A DNA stretch of 64,000 nucleotides from Paraburkholderia nodosa DSM 21604 (GCF_000519185.1 NZ_JAFA01000005.1:124001-188000); one strand, 5' to 3'. Positions 1 to 13,440 are shown, counted from the stretch's first letter. The notes: a model not told the origin generated them from the sequence alone. Made by a program: numbers and translations.

Positions 1-119
1 AGGTCGGCAACATGCCGCGTCGCAACCGCGTTGGAGATATCCATCGCAGAAGCAGCCCGGGCGAAACTGCCGAGGTCGGCCACTTTGACGAATACTCGCA
101 TCGACTGCAAATGATCCAT
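1..119 (-). CDS. LysR-family transcriptional regulator, N-terminus only (cut by window edge)
   Basis: The reverse strand reads from an ATG at 119 into MDHLQSMRVFVKVADLGSFA and on to about residue 39, where the window ends. This is the start of the LysR winged helix-turn-helix: the FVKVADLGSF and RAASAM pattern is typical of helix 1-2. An AGGAG ribosome binding site lies 7-10 nt upstream. Only the DNA-binding start is visible, so effector and target cannot be inferred. It is oriented away from pckG, with about 315 nt between them. Confidence 0.85.
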   Translation of the reverse strand, partial: MDHLQSMRVFVKVADLGSFARAASAMDISNAVATRHVAD

Positions 120-434
120 GAGACAACTCCTGCCTGTTACTACCCCGCTGTTAATCAGCGGAGGAAACCGCGAATTCTCCTACGACAGCAGAAATCCTGC
201 AGAAGTTGCCTCCGAAGCCCTTATTTTCTTTACGAATTCTTCGACTGCACCCCAAAATGCATTAACAGTGGTCCGATTGTTACCTCAAACGAAACAATTT
301 TGCGCATTGCAGCGAAATAACCGCTCAGGTGCCGAACAGACGGGCCTCTGCACTGCACCAATGCATTCGACCCCGGAAATAAAAATGGCCGCCCGAAGGC
401 GGCCATTCAGTTAGCGAGCGCTCACATCACATGC
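120..434. other. Intergenic region between lysR and pckG
   Basis: No credible gene is seen. It holds the ribosome binding site of the LysR gene and a 6-bp inverted repeat with a 5-nt spacer (CCGCTG at 145-150, CAGCGG at 156-161) about 30 nt upstream of the lysR start, which could be an operator. The AT-rich stretch 215-320 probably carries the lysR promoter. The right end is the pckG terminator. Confidence 0.6.
379..406 (-). terminator. Rho-independent terminator of pckG
   Basis: A 9-bp perfect stem (ATGGCCGCC at 385-393 and GGCGGCCAT at 398-406) closes a tetraloop that reads TTCG on the minus strand. It is followed on the minus strand by a T-rich tract. It sits about 30 nt past the pckG stop. 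Confidence 0.85.
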
Positions 435-2285
<1,851 letters not shown>

Positions 2286-2712
2286 CGAGCTGTCTCCATT
2301 CTTAGGGCTGTAAAAAAGGAATCGGCCCTTTTCGACGCTGCTCGCGAGAGGCGCAACGCATGCGAACCGAATGTCGATGGCAGATCAACATGCGAATCGG
2401 TTCGCGCAGTTGGGCAGGTCGTCAAGGTCCTTTAGCCTGGGGTTCGAAACCGTCTGTAAAGCGGCTTGCATCGGAGCCCGACAAGCTGTTAAAAGTTGCA
2501 AATTCGCGGCTGATTACCGCGTCAAAAAACCTGTGTGCGTAGCCTCGGGCTTGCGCAATTGCAATGCCTGCTGCTGCACGCGGCGAGCGACGTGAAGGCT
2601 CCCTATATTCATACCAGCCTTCCCGCCGCTGCATAGTGGGATAACCACCAGATGAACACCGAAGTCGCGCTACGAAAGGCGCGATGCATAACACGCAAAA
2701 CAACCCGCTGCC
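2286..2712. other. Divergent promoter region pckG / 2-hydroxyacid dehydrogenase
   Basis: No gene is supported in these 427 nt. Both flanking genes are transcribed outward, so their promoters must lie here. CTATATTC near 2603 resembles a rightward -10 element, but no convincing -35 partner was seen. Short open frames exist but lack ribosome binding sites. Confidence 0.5.
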
Positions 2713-3726
2713 ATGAAAATTGCCATCCTTGACGACTACCAGGACGCCGTCCGCAAGCTCGACTGCTTTCAACTGCTCGCCGACCACGAGGTCAAGGTTT
2801 TCAACAACACGGTGCGCGGCCTCGGCCAGCTCGCCAGCCGCCTCGCCGAAGTCGACGCGCTCGTCCTGATTCGCGAACGCACCCGCATCACCTCGCAACT
2901 GCTCGACAAGCTCCCGCATCTGCGCATGATCAGCCAGACGGGCAAGGCCGGTCCGCATATCGACATGGAGGCCTGCACCGAGCGCGGCATCGCCGTACTC
3001 GAAGGCACCGGTTCGCCCGTCGCGCCCGCCGAACTCACGTGGGCGCTCATCATGGCCGCGCAGCGCCGCATTCCGCAGTACGTCGCCAATCTCAAGCAGG
3101 GCGCGTGGCAGCAGTCGGGCCTCAAGACCTCGGCGATGCCGCCCAACTTTGGCCTCGGCCAGGTGATGCGCGGCCAGACGCTCGGCATCTGGGGCTACGG
3201 CAAGATCGGCCGGCTCGTGGCCGGCTACGGCAAGGCCTTTGGCATGCGCGTGCTGGTATGGGGCCGCGAGCATTCGCTCGAAGCGGCGCGCGCCGACGGC
3301 TACGAAGCCGCCGCAAGCCGCGAGGCGCTGTTCGAAGAGAGCGACGTGCTGTCGCTACATCTACGCCTGCACGATGACACTCGCGGGATCGTCAAGCAGG
3401 AAGATCTGCTGCGCATGAAGCCCACGTCGCTGCTCGTCAACACGAGCCGCGCGGAGCTGATGGAAGAAAACGCGCTGCTCGGCGCGCTCTCGCACAACCG
3501 GCCGGGCATGGTCGCGATCGACGTGTTCGAGAGCGAGCCGATCCTGCAGGGCTACAGCCTGCTGCGCATGGAAAACGTGATCTGCACGCCGCACATCGGC
3601 TATGTGGAGCGCGAGAGCTACGAGCTGTACTTCGGCGGGGCGTTCCGCAATATCCTCGCGTTCGACGCGGGCGATCACGTGAGCGTCGCGAACCCCGAAG
3701 CGCTGCAGGGCGGCCGCCGCAAGTAA
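2713..3726 (+). CDS. D-isomer-specific 2-hydroxyacid dehydrogenase family protein
   Basis: This 337-residue cytosolic NAD(P)-dependent oxidoreductase of the PGDH/formate dehydrogenase-like family has an N-terminal catalytic half and a Rossmann domain with GIWGYGKIG near residue 160. The expected catalytic residues are visible: Arg in VNTSRAELM, Glu in DVFESEP and His in CTPHIGY. The length fits single-domain family members; there is no ACT domain as in long SerA. The substrate is not predictable from sequence. It is divergent from pckG, with a possible hairpin terminator just downstream. Confidence 0.9.
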   Translation: MKIAILDDYQDAVRKLDCFQLLADHEVKVFNNTVRGLGQLASRLAEVDALVLIRERTRITSQLLDKLPHLRMISQTGKAGPHIDMEACTERGIAVLEGTGSPVAPAELTWALIMAAQRRIPQYVANLKQGAWQQSGLKTSAMPPNFGLGQVMRGQTLGIWGYGKIGRLVAGYGKAFGMRVLVWGREHSLEAARADGYEAAASREALFEESDVLSLHLRLHDDTRGIVKQEDLLRMKPTSLLVNTSRAELMEENALLGALSHNRPGMVAIDVFESEPILQGYSLLRMENVICTPHIGYVERESYELYFGGAFRNILAFDAGDHVSVANPEALQGGRRK

Positions 3727-3739
3727 GCGCGGCTGCACG

Positions 3740-3757
3740 GGGCGGCGCGCGCCGCCC
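3740..3757 (+). terminator. Possible terminator of the dehydrogenase gene
   Basis: A perfect 7-bp stem (GGGCGGC/GCCGCCC) with a GCGC loop lies 14 nt after the stop. It is followed by TTCGTGCGATTTT, so the T-tract is poor. Confidence 0.45.
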
Positions 3758-3799
3758 TTCGTGCGATTTTCCGGCTGCTTTTGATCCGGCCGCGTGCGC

Positions 3800-4678
3800 T
3801 CAGGCGTTCGCGGCCGCTTCCATGACCTCGGGCAAACGCGCGAGGAAACGCTCGCCGTCCACGCGGCCGAGGTTGTAGGCATGCTGCATCTGCTGTGGGC
3901 TCGTGTAGTCCCAGCTCGAGATCGGCACCCTGGCCGACGGCTGCACGTAAAGGCGCTGCTGCACGCCCTGCGCCGCCTGATGCCGCACCACGAACATCTG
4001 CGGACGCGGATAGAGCCGCGTCACCATCACCAGCACACGGCCGGGCGTGTCGTCGAGCGCGCCGACCGGCACGTTGTCGACCATGCCGCCATCGAGCACC
4101 GGGCGGCCGTCGCGCCGCAGCACCGGCGTGAACGGCGGCGTGCATGACGACTGCAGGATGAGATCGGCGAGATCCTCGACGCTCGCGCATTCCTGCGCCG
4201 TCACGAACTCCGGATGAAACCCGAGCTTGCGCCCGAGCGTCGGGTGCAGCGTCTTACGGATGTGCTTTTCGATGTTGTACGCGATGAGACCCGCCGCCAC
4301 GGCGCTGCGCGCGCCGAGCCAACGCGGCACATGCGACACGCCGATGCGGATCTCAGGCGCGTCCTGGAGCTGCGTGAACGGCTCGCCGTAGATGTCGAGC
4401 AGCGCCTGGCGATAGATGCGGTAATGCGGAAACACCGACTCGCCGCGCAGCAGATTGCCCCAGTAGGCGTTGCGCTTGTTGTGGCGCAGCGCATCCTCGT
4501 AATAGCGCATGACCCAGTCGGCGTCGCGCGTGTAGAGCATGCACGCGGTGGCCGCGCCCGCCGAAATACCCGTAATGACGCGCGGGCGAATGCGCAGTTC
4601 GGGCTGGACGATGTCCCAGAACCCCGCCTGCCACCAGCAGCGATTGCCGCCGCCGGCGAAAACCACCTGATCGAACAT
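3800..4678 (-). CDS. Patatin-like phospholipase family protein
   Basis: This 292-residue protein has the patatin Ser-Asp dyad layout: an oxyanion loop GGGNR (residues 9-13), nucleophile elbow GISAG (Ser39) and DGG (Asp196) within VLDGGMVDNVP. These enzymes are non-specific acyl hydrolases acting on phospholipid or other lipid esters. No signal peptide is seen, so it is probably cytosolic or membrane-associated. It lies just upstream of, and on the same strand as, nothing obviously related; the thioesterase gene ends 49 nt upstream of its start, so the two may be co-transcribed. The physiological substrate is unknown. Confidence 0.9.
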   Translation of the reverse strand: MFDQVVFAGGGNRCWWQAGFWDIVQPELRIRPRVITGISAGAATACMLYTRDADWVMRYYEDALRHNKRNAYWGNLLRGESVFPHYRIYRQALLDIYGEPFTQLQDAPEIRIGVSHVPRWLGARSAVAAGLIAYNIEKHIRKTLHPTLGRKLGFHPEFVTAQECASVEDLADLILQSSCTPPFTPVLRRDGRPVLDGGMVDNVPVGALDDTPGRVLVMVTRLYPRPQMFVVRHQAAQGVQQRLYVQPSARVPISSWDYTSPQQMQHAYNLGRVDGERFLARLPEVMEAAANA

Positions 4679-4726
4679 GCCTTCTGCGTCCTTCGAAGCG
4701 ATCGAAACCGATCGGAAGCGCCAAGC

Positions 4727-5131
4727 TTAATCGAGCAGCGCGTAGGTCGAGGTCGCGTGAACCGCCATCCGGCCGTCTTCGTCGTAGAGTTCTATTTCAC
4801 CGAACACCAGATTACGGCCCATGCGCAGCACGCGCGCCGTCACGAGCACGTCGCCCTTGCGCACCGCGCGCATGAAATTCGTGTTCAGCGCGACGGTCGT
4901 CATGGGCTTGAAGCCACCGAGCGCGGCCGTGATCGCGACGATCATGGCCGTATCCGCCGCCGCCATGAACACCTGGCCGCAGATCACGCCGCCCGAATGG
5001 CGCAGCTCGCCGGAAAACGGCAGGCGCAGGGTGGCACTGTCTTCCGAGACCTCGACGGGCTTCATCCCGAGCGCGCGCACCCACGGGGCCAGCACGCGCT
5101 CCAGCAGCGCGTCGATTGCGTTGTCGTCCAT
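4727..5131 (-). CDS. PaaI-type hotdog thioesterase family protein
   Basis: This 134-residue hotdog-fold protein contains RHSGGVICGQVFMAAADTA, the conserved active-site helix region of PaaI-like acyl-CoA thioesterases, and the later LVFGEIELYDEDG strand pair. It probably hydrolyses acyl- or aryl-acyl-CoA in the cytosol. The ATG at 5131 was chosen over an upstream start at 5266 because family members begin close to it, the extra N-terminal 45 residues look non-coding, and AAAGG sits 7 nt upstream. The neighbouring lipase gene downstream would make a plausible lipid-turnover pair, but this is inference. Confidence 0.85.
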   Translation of the reverse strand: MDDNAIDALLERVLAPWVRALGMKPVEVSEDSATLRLPFSGELRHSGGVICGQVFMAAADTAMIVAITAALGGFKPMTTVALNTNFMRAVRKGDVLVTARVLRMGRNLVFGEIELYDEDGRMAVHATSTYALLD

Positions 5132-5366
5132 CGTTTGCCTTTGTGGATTGCCGTGCGACGATTCCAGCCGATTGCCGCCGACCTCGGCCAGCTTCGGCTT
5201 CGGCAAACAGGCGGTGCACAGCGACTGGCTTGAAACCGGGCTTGATGCCAGGAGTGGCGACATCATACCGGGACAGCACGGCCCCCGTGGTAATGGCGCA
5301 AACGCCTGCGCAGACGGAGCCTGCGCCGGATCGACAAACTATTTACGGATAATTTACAGAGGGGGC

Positions 5367-5395
5367 TTGCCAAGCCCCTAAAAGTCCTGCATAAT
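5367..5395 (+). promoter_or_regulatory. Sigma-70-type promoter of tRNA-Lys
   Basis: TTGCCA (5367-5372), a 17-nt spacer, then CATAAT (5390-5395). The predicted start lies about 7 nt upstream of the tRNA 5' end. A 7-bp inverted repeat (GGGGCTT 5362-5368, AAGCCCC 5372-5378) overlaps the -35 element. Confidence 0.7.
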
Positions 5396-5408
5396 CTTTT
5401 TTCTGTTG

Positions 5409-5484
5409 GGGGCGTTAGCTCAGTTGGTAGAGCAGCGGACTCTTAATCCGTAGGTCGAGTGTTCGAGTCACTCACGCCCCACCA
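5409..5484 (+). tRNA. tRNA-Lys (anticodon CTT)
   Basis: The 76-nt cloverleaf has a 7-bp acceptor stem (GGGGCGT with ACGCCCC), D-loop AGTTGGTAGA, anticodon stem GCGGA/TCCGT around loop CTCTTAA (anticodon CTT, reading AAG), and T-loop TTCGAGT. The CCA end is encoded at 5482-5484. It is preceded by a good promoter and followed by a strong terminator, so it is a single-gene transcription unit. Confidence 0.97.
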
Positions 5485-5496
5485 GCGAATTCAGCC

Positions 5497-5527
5497 AAAA
5501 AGCCCGATCCTTGCGATCGGGCTTTTT
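5497..5527. terminator. Bidirectional terminator after tRNA-Lys and the 85-aa gene
   Basis: Stem AGCCCGATC (5501-5509) and GATCGGGCT (5515-5523) with a 5-nt loop, flanked by A5 on the left and T5 on the right. It therefore works for the tRNA on the plus strand and for the small gene ending at 5555 on the minus strand. Confidence 0.9.
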
Positions 5528-5554
5528 GCATTTCTCCGCGGCCACTGGCCTGAG

Positions 5555-5812
5555 TTACTTCACGCGCCTCACGTGACGCGACGCCTGCTTCGGACGCGGC
5601 AGCCAGCGGCCAAGCGCCTCGAAGCCGTCGAGCTGGCGCAGCAGCGTGTCGACGGTCGAAAGCTGAACGTGTGTCAGATGGTTTTGCTTCAGAAGCGCAT
5701 GCAGGCGCTTGCGCCAGTACGCGACCCCCATCACCGGCATTTCGAAATCGCCAGCCAGCGACGGCGGCATCACGCGCGCGATGTGCGCGATTTCCTGTTC
5801 GACGAATGTCAT
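5555..5812 (-). CDS. Small conserved-looking protein of unknown function (paralogue of the 23234 gene)
   Basis: An 85-residue soluble protein with no signal peptide or membrane segment. I do not recognise a named family. It is clearly paralogous to the 78-residue product at 23234-23470: both start EIAHI(A/T)RVM.PSL, then share YW..RL.ALL and TVD.L..QL at the same spacing. The C-terminus is basic (RPKQASRHVRRVK). The ATG at 5812 follows GGGGA at a good distance. A dyad 75-91 nt upstream resembles one upstream of the paralogue. Paralogy and a shared terminator with tRNA-Lys support it as a real gene. Confidence 0.8.
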   Translation of the reverse strand: MTFVEQEIAHIARVMPPSLAGDFEMPVMGVAYWRKRLHALLKQNHLTHVQLSTVDTLLRQLDGFEALGRWLPRPKQASRHVRRVK

Positions 5813-6164
5813 GGCTATCCCCGTTGGTCCTGCCGTGGTTTCTTATCGTATGAAGTACTGTAGGACGCTCCGGGGCGCTCGCCAGCCTACCCGTATGGAT
5901 AGGTAACAAATAGTCCGACTAAATTGGGATCGACGCCGCCGAAACCGGCGCCTCGCTGCCCCACTCTCGCGCTTCGTCGTTCGCCGGCAGGCCAGTCATT
6001 CACTTTCCATGCTTGCCTGGTCTGTCACCCCATAGGCGGCGAGAAATTTCGGAATCCAGATTATTTCATTCCGAACGAACTGCCTCGCTTTTCGGACTCT
6101 TCCTATAGGGTCTGGCTGACTAGCTGTTGATCATAGTCAGGTTAACCGTCTTACGAGGTAGATC
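5813..6164. other. Divergent intergenic region
   Basis: 352 nt between the leftward small gene and a rightward membrane-protein gene. It contains the dyad at 5887-5903. From about 6040 to 6160 the sequence is less GC-rich and probably holds the promoter of the membrane-protein gene. No gene is supported. Confidence 0.5.
5887..5903 (-). promoter_or_regulatory. Dyad element upstream of the 85-aa gene
   Basis: On the minus strand it reads CCTATCCATACGGGTAG, an imperfect inverted repeat (CTATCC/GGGTAG). The paralogous gene at 23234 carries a related ACCTATCC...TAG...CTGG element at nearly the same distance from its start. Possibly an operator; the binding protein is unknown. Confidence 0.4.
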
Positions 6165-6485
6165 ATGATGCACGGTCATCCTGTCGACCGGCTCGTGACA
6201 GGCGCAATCGTCGGCGCGCTCGTCACCACGCTGCTAGTCCTGCTCCTGGTCTGGCTGGATATTCCGCCCGAAAAGCATGTCAGCCTGGCACTGCGGCTCG
6301 CAGTGCCGGTGCTCATTTCCGCCTGCGCGCTCCTGATCCACCCCTTGCTGCTCAAAACGGTCCTGCGCGACCGGCGCGACCCGACGATGCTGGACGAGGA
6401 TCTGAACCAGCTACTGGTCGGCCGCACGCTTGGCGTGATTGGCGGCTTCTTCTTCGGCGTCACGCTCGCGACCCAGATCCTCTAG
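6165..6485 (+). CDS. Hypothetical three-helix membrane protein
   Basis: A 106-residue protein with three hydrophobic segments at about residues 12-32, 40-62 and 88-105, and a charged loop (VLRDRRDPTMLDEDLNQ) between the second and third. Two adjacent ATG codons follow GAGGT at proper spacing. No recognisable domain or signature is present. It ends 10 nt before the convergent zinc-ribbon gene. Confidence 0.7.
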   Translation: MMHGHPVDRLVTGAIVGALVTTLLVLLLVWLDIPPEKHVSLALRLAVPVLISACALLIHPLLLKTVLRDRRDPTMLDEDLNQLLVGRTLGVIGGFFFGVTLATQIL

Positions 6486-6495
6486 CCGCCAGCGC

Positions 6496-6690
6496 TCAGA
6501 GGAACGGCTTGCCGTCCACCTGTTCATAGACGACTTTGCCGTCGTCGTCTTCGAACTGCTCCAGGTAGTTTCGGGCGCCGCACAGCGGACACCGGAACAA
6601 GGGCCCCTGCCCTTCGTTCTTGATCACGACCTCGCTCTGTTCCCACGGGGTGCCGCACGACTGGTTGCGGCAAACGAATGTACTCGACAT
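6496..6690 (-). CDS. Small zinc-ribbon protein
   Basis: A 64-residue protein with two cysteine knuckles, Cys7/Cys12 (CRNQSC) and Cys34/Cys37 (CPLC), spaced as in a zinc ribbon. The tail is acidic (EQFEDDDGKVVYEQ). AGGAGA precedes the start. The function is unknown; small zinc ribbons of this size often act in protein or nucleic-acid contacts. It is convergent with the 106-residue membrane-protein gene. Confidence 0.75.
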   Translation of the reverse strand: MSSTFVCRNQSCGTPWEQSEVVIKNEGQGPLFRCPLCGARNYLEQFEDDDGKVVYEQVDGKPFL

Positions 6691-6885
6691 GCAGACTCTC
6701 CTGATTGTTACGGGTGCAAAGCCTACCGCAAGTGCGGCCCGCGCGCCGCAAATCTCCGACTCCCGCCGCGATTACGCTGCCAGGCTGTTCACTTCTTGAG
6801 CAGTTGGCCGCCCTTTTGTTCCGGCCTGACGCAATCGCGCGATGGCTCGCGTAGTCCGCAGACCGCGCATTTCCATGACGCGCGC

Positions 6886-6910
6886 GTGCCGTGCCGCTGC
6901 CGCACGGCAC
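6886..6910. promoter_or_regulatory. Perfect 9-bp inverted repeat upstream of the aldehyde dehydrogenase
   Basis: GTGCCGTGC (6886-6894), a 7-nt spacer, and GCACGGCAC (6902-6910). It lies 22 nt upstream of a candidate -24 element, so it may bind the activator of that promoter, although most bacterial enhancer sites sit further away. The rest of 6691-6885 shows no gene. Confidence 0.45.
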
Positions 6911-6931
6911 AACGCCGTTGCGCCGCCGCGC

Positions 6932-6946
6932 TGGCATGGTTCTCGC
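6932..6946 (+). promoter_or_regulatory. Candidate sigma-54 (-24/-12) promoter
   Basis: TGGCATG-GTTC-TCGC keeps the invariant GG and GC exactly 10 nt apart, with one mismatch in each conserved block relative to TGGCACG-N4-TTGC. The predicted start is near 6958, giving a leader of about 62 nt to the ATG at 7020. Acetaldehyde dehydrogenases of this type (AcoD of Cupriavidus) are known to be sigma-54/AcoR-controlled. Confidence 0.5.
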
Positions 6947-7019
6947 GTTAGCGTGCCGCGGTAGCGCGGCCTCGCCGCGTCCATCCATATCGAGATCGAG
7001 AACACAGAGGAGCACGCAG

Positions 7020-8540
<1,521 letters not shown>

Positions 8541-8642
8541 TCGCACTGTGTGCCCTGTGCGTCGCGCGCGGTGTTGTGCGGTCGAGCGGCCGCGGCCGCG
8601 CGCGACGCCCCCTTCGTTGCACCTTGAGAGGAGCGTTACGAC

Positions 8643-9023
8643 ATGGTCGAACGCGTTACCGCCACGCCGGCCGCGCTCGCGCTGATCGAGCAGTTGGCGC
8701 GCGAGCACGGGTCCCTGCTCTTTCACCAGTCGGGCGGCTGCTGCGACGGCAGCGCGCCCATGTGCTTTCCCGTCGGCGAATTCATGGTCGGCAATGCCGA
8801 CGTGCAGTTGGGAGAAATTGGCGGGATGCCGTTCTATATGACGGAGGCGCAGTTTGAGTACTGGCAGCACACCCAGCTCATCATCGACGCCGTGCCAGGC
8901 AACGGCGGCATGTTTTCGCTCGAACGACCCACGGGCCTGCGCTTTCTCACGCGCTCGCGGCTCTACGACGACGAAGAGAACGCGTGGCTCGAGGCGCATC
9001 CGGTGACGCGCGTGAGTTTGTGA
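8643..9023 (+). CDS. DUF779 domain-containing protein
   Basis: A 126-residue protein recognised by HQSGGCCDGSAPMCFP, a cysteine-rich motif typical of DUF779. These genes are commonly found directly after AldB-like aldehyde dehydrogenases, as here (102 nt downstream, same strand). The biochemical role is not established to my knowledge; the CCDGSAPMC cluster suggests metal binding or redox chemistry, which is inference. AGAGGAGCG provides a ribosome binding site. It is probably in the same operon as the dehydrogenase. Confidence 0.88.
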   Translation: MVERVTATPAALALIEQLAREHGSLLFHQSGGCCDGSAPMCFPVGEFMVGNADVQLGEIGGMPFYMTEAQFEYWQHTQLIIDAVPGNGGMFSLERPTGLRFLTRSRLYDDEENAWLEAHPVTRVSL

Positions 9024-9126
9024 GGCTCGGGCGCCCGGCACGCCAGGGGCGTCGCACGGAGCGTGGTGCTATCTTGGTTCGCAGGCGCTGCGCATTCGCG
9101 CGGCCATCGCACCAGGAGACGCCATC

Positions 9127-9606
9127 ATGCAAAACCACGACGTGAAACTCCTCACCCTCGAGCCGATGGACCTGCTCGCCGTCAGCCACGTGGGTCCGTA
9201 CATGAAGATCGGCGACGCGTTCTACACGCTCGCGCAATGGCTCGGCGAGCGCAACGTGCGCACATCGGGCTCGAAGATGGTCGGCATCTATTACGACGAT
9301 CCCAACACGGTCGAAGAATCGAAGCTGCGCTCAAAGGCGGCGCTGCATCTGGGGCAGGAAGCCGACGTGGAGGTCGTGGCGCCAGTCGAGAAGTTCCAGC
9401 TGCGCGGCGGCGAGCACGCGATGATGCTGCACAAGGGGCCGTATCAAGGGCTCGGCCAGGCGTGGATGTGGTTTTACAACGAAGGATTGCAGAAGCTCGG
9501 ACGCACGCCGGACTTTTCGGCGCCATCGTTCGAGGTTTATCTGAATACGCCCGATGAGGCGACGCCGGATGACCTGAAGACGGAGCTCTATATCCCGCTC
9601 GCGTGA
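9127..9606 (+). CDS. GyrI-like / AraC effector-binding-domain protein
   Basis: A 159-residue stand-alone GyrI-like small-molecule-binding domain (the SbmC and Rob C-terminal fold). It starts with LEPMDLLAVSHVGPYMKIGDAF, the typical LxxxxxAxxxHxGPY opening, and ends TELYIPL. Such proteins bind hydrophobic or cationic ligands, and the founding member inhibits DNA gyrase. The ATG follows AGGAGACGCC. It carries no DNA-binding domain. It lies a few kb from gyrB, but that proximity is not evidence of a functional link. Confidence 0.85.
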   Translation: MQNHDVKLLTLEPMDLLAVSHVGPYMKIGDAFYTLAQWLGERNVRTSGSKMVGIYYDDPNTVEESKLRSKAALHLGQEADVEVVAPVEKFQLRGGEHAMMLHKGPYQGLGQAWMWFYNEGLQKLGRTPDFSAPSFEVYLNTPDEATPDDLKTELYIPLA

Positions 9607-9690
9607 GCTATGCGATTCGCACGGTTTGAACGATGCCGCCGGGACGTTTTCCAGCGGCATCTTCGTTTCCGATGCGAGGGTCCTAAGGTT

Positions 9691-9939
9691 TTAATAACTT
9701 ATGTATACGTAAACGTAGTAATAGTTAACAAGCCCCTGGGTATTCTGTGGATAACCCCGGAAAACCATTGAGTAAACAAGGCTGTGGAAAAAACATAACC
9801 TTGCGGGCGTTAACGGGACAACGCCAGGCAGCTGCTGGCAACTTTTCCACATTTTGCGCGCTGCCGAAGTTATCCCCGATTCATGCACAGTGATTTCCAG
9901 GGGTTTTCCGGGAGTTATCCGCTAGGGGCTGTGGATAGT
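9691..9939. other. DnaA-box cluster A (origin-like region)
   Basis: Within about 250 nt there are three perfect DnaA boxes (TGTGGATAA 9747-9755, TGTGGAAAA 9784-9792, TTTTCCACA 9844-9852). Two one-mismatch sites occur at 9882-9890 and 9931-9939, and a weaker site at 9871-9879. The left side (9691-9733) is AT-rich with GTATAC and GTTAAC. The whole gap 9607-10187 contains no supported gene. The left 57 nt recur in inverted orientation at 56853-56903. It may be an oriC or a DnaA-titrating/regulatory locus. Confidence 0.7.
9701..9757 (+). repeat. Origin-like inverted repeat element, arm A
   Basis: Starts TATGTATACGTA and ends in DnaA box TGTGGATAA plus CC. It aligns with the reverse complement of 56853-56903 at 44 of 51 positions (my hand alignment), apart from a 6-nt insertion in this copy. 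GTTAACAAG and CCTGG are conserved in both. Confidence 0.75.
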
Positions 9940-10187
9940 GCCGGACGCGAATTCCCGCTGTCTTCCAGACAAAAAATAGCGCCTCCAAAGGCGCTTTTTC
10001 GCTGTTGAAAATCGCGACGTTAAATCGGGCCTCGCAATCTCGAATTTACGGTCTATAACTTCTGCGAGTAGGCCAGCACGTGACTGTTGATCAAATTGCG
10101 CCATGGCCCGAGTGTCGCTCGAAAACGTGAAATAGTGAGAATCGCGAAGGCCATGCGGGCCTGCTCGTTCACTCATGGAGGCGCCGG

Positions 10188-10859
10188 ATGAAACGCCGTG
10201 AACTGCTGGCCGTGCTGGCCGCGGGCGCAATGACCCAAGTTTCTACCGGCCAGGCGCAGGAGAGCCCGGCGAAGTACACCAACGAGATCACACTGCCCAA
10301 GCCCAAAATCTCCGGCACGGTCTCCCTCGAGGATGCCATCCAGCGGCGCAGGTCCGTACGCACCTTCCGGTCCGACCCGCTGCCTGTCGAGACCATCGGC
10401 CAGCTGCTGTGGGCCGGCCAGGGCGTCACCAGCGCGGACGGCAAGCGCGCGGCACCTTCGGCCGGCGCCCTGTATGCGCTTGAACTCTACGCGGTGACCC
10501 CCGCGGAGGTGATGCACTACCTGCCTCACGGCCACCGGGCCGAAACGCGAGCGACACCCGATATGCGCCCCAAGCTGAAAGCGCTTGCGCTAAACCAGGC
10601 ATCTGTCGGGGCGGCGCCGGCCTTGCTCGCGGTGGCTGCCGATCCCAGCCGGCTCAAGCAGCGGTATGGCGCGAGAGCCAGTGTGTATAGCGACCTCGAG
10701 GCCGGACACGCCGCCCAGAACATGCTGCTGCAGGCCGTCGCGCTCGGGCTCGTCGCCGTGCCCGTGGGCGCGGTCGACGGGCCGCAGGCAGCCCAGGCGC
10801 TCGGTTTGCCTGCCGGGCAGAGCGTCGTCTATGTCATCCCGGTGGGCTTTGCGGTTTGA
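10188..10859 (+). CDS. SagB/ThcOx-type nitroreductase-fold oxidoreductase, exported
   Basis: A 223-residue FMN-dependent nitroreductase-fold protein. RRRSVRTFR is the classic N-terminal FMN-contacting motif, followed by APSAGALYALELY and EAGHAAQNMLLQAVALGL as in SagB-type dehydrogenases. The N-terminus MKRRELLAVLAAGA resembles a signal peptide with a Tat-like RR pair, ending near GQAQ. The ATG follows GGAGGCGCC. No peptide precursor or YcaO partner gene is nearby, so it is not part of a visible ribosomal-peptide cluster. The substrate is unknown. Confidence 0.85.
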   Translation: MKRRELLAVLAAGAMTQVSTGQAQESPAKYTNEITLPKPKISGTVSLEDAIQRRRSVRTFRSDPLPVETIGQLLWAGQGVTSADGKRAAPSAGALYALELYAVTPAEVMHYLPHGHRAETRATPDMRPKLKALALNQASVGAAPALLAVAADPSRLKQRYGARASVYSDLEAGHAAQNMLLQAVALGLVAVPVGAVDGPQAAQALGLPAGQSVVYVIPVGFAV

Positions 10860-10881
10860 ATTGCGGCGCGAGGAAGTACAA

Positions 10882-10916
10882 AAAACAAACGCCCGGGAAA
10901 CCGGGCGTTTGTTTTT
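10882..10916. terminator. Bidirectional terminator between the SagB-like gene and gyrB
   Basis: A 15-bp stem (10882-10896 with 10901-10915) around a GAAA tetraloop, with A- and T-rich flanks. It serves the rightward SagB-like gene and the leftward gyrB. Confidence 0.92.
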
Positions 10917-10935
10917 CAATCACGGCAGCAGAGGA

Positions 10936-13440
<2,505 letters not shown>

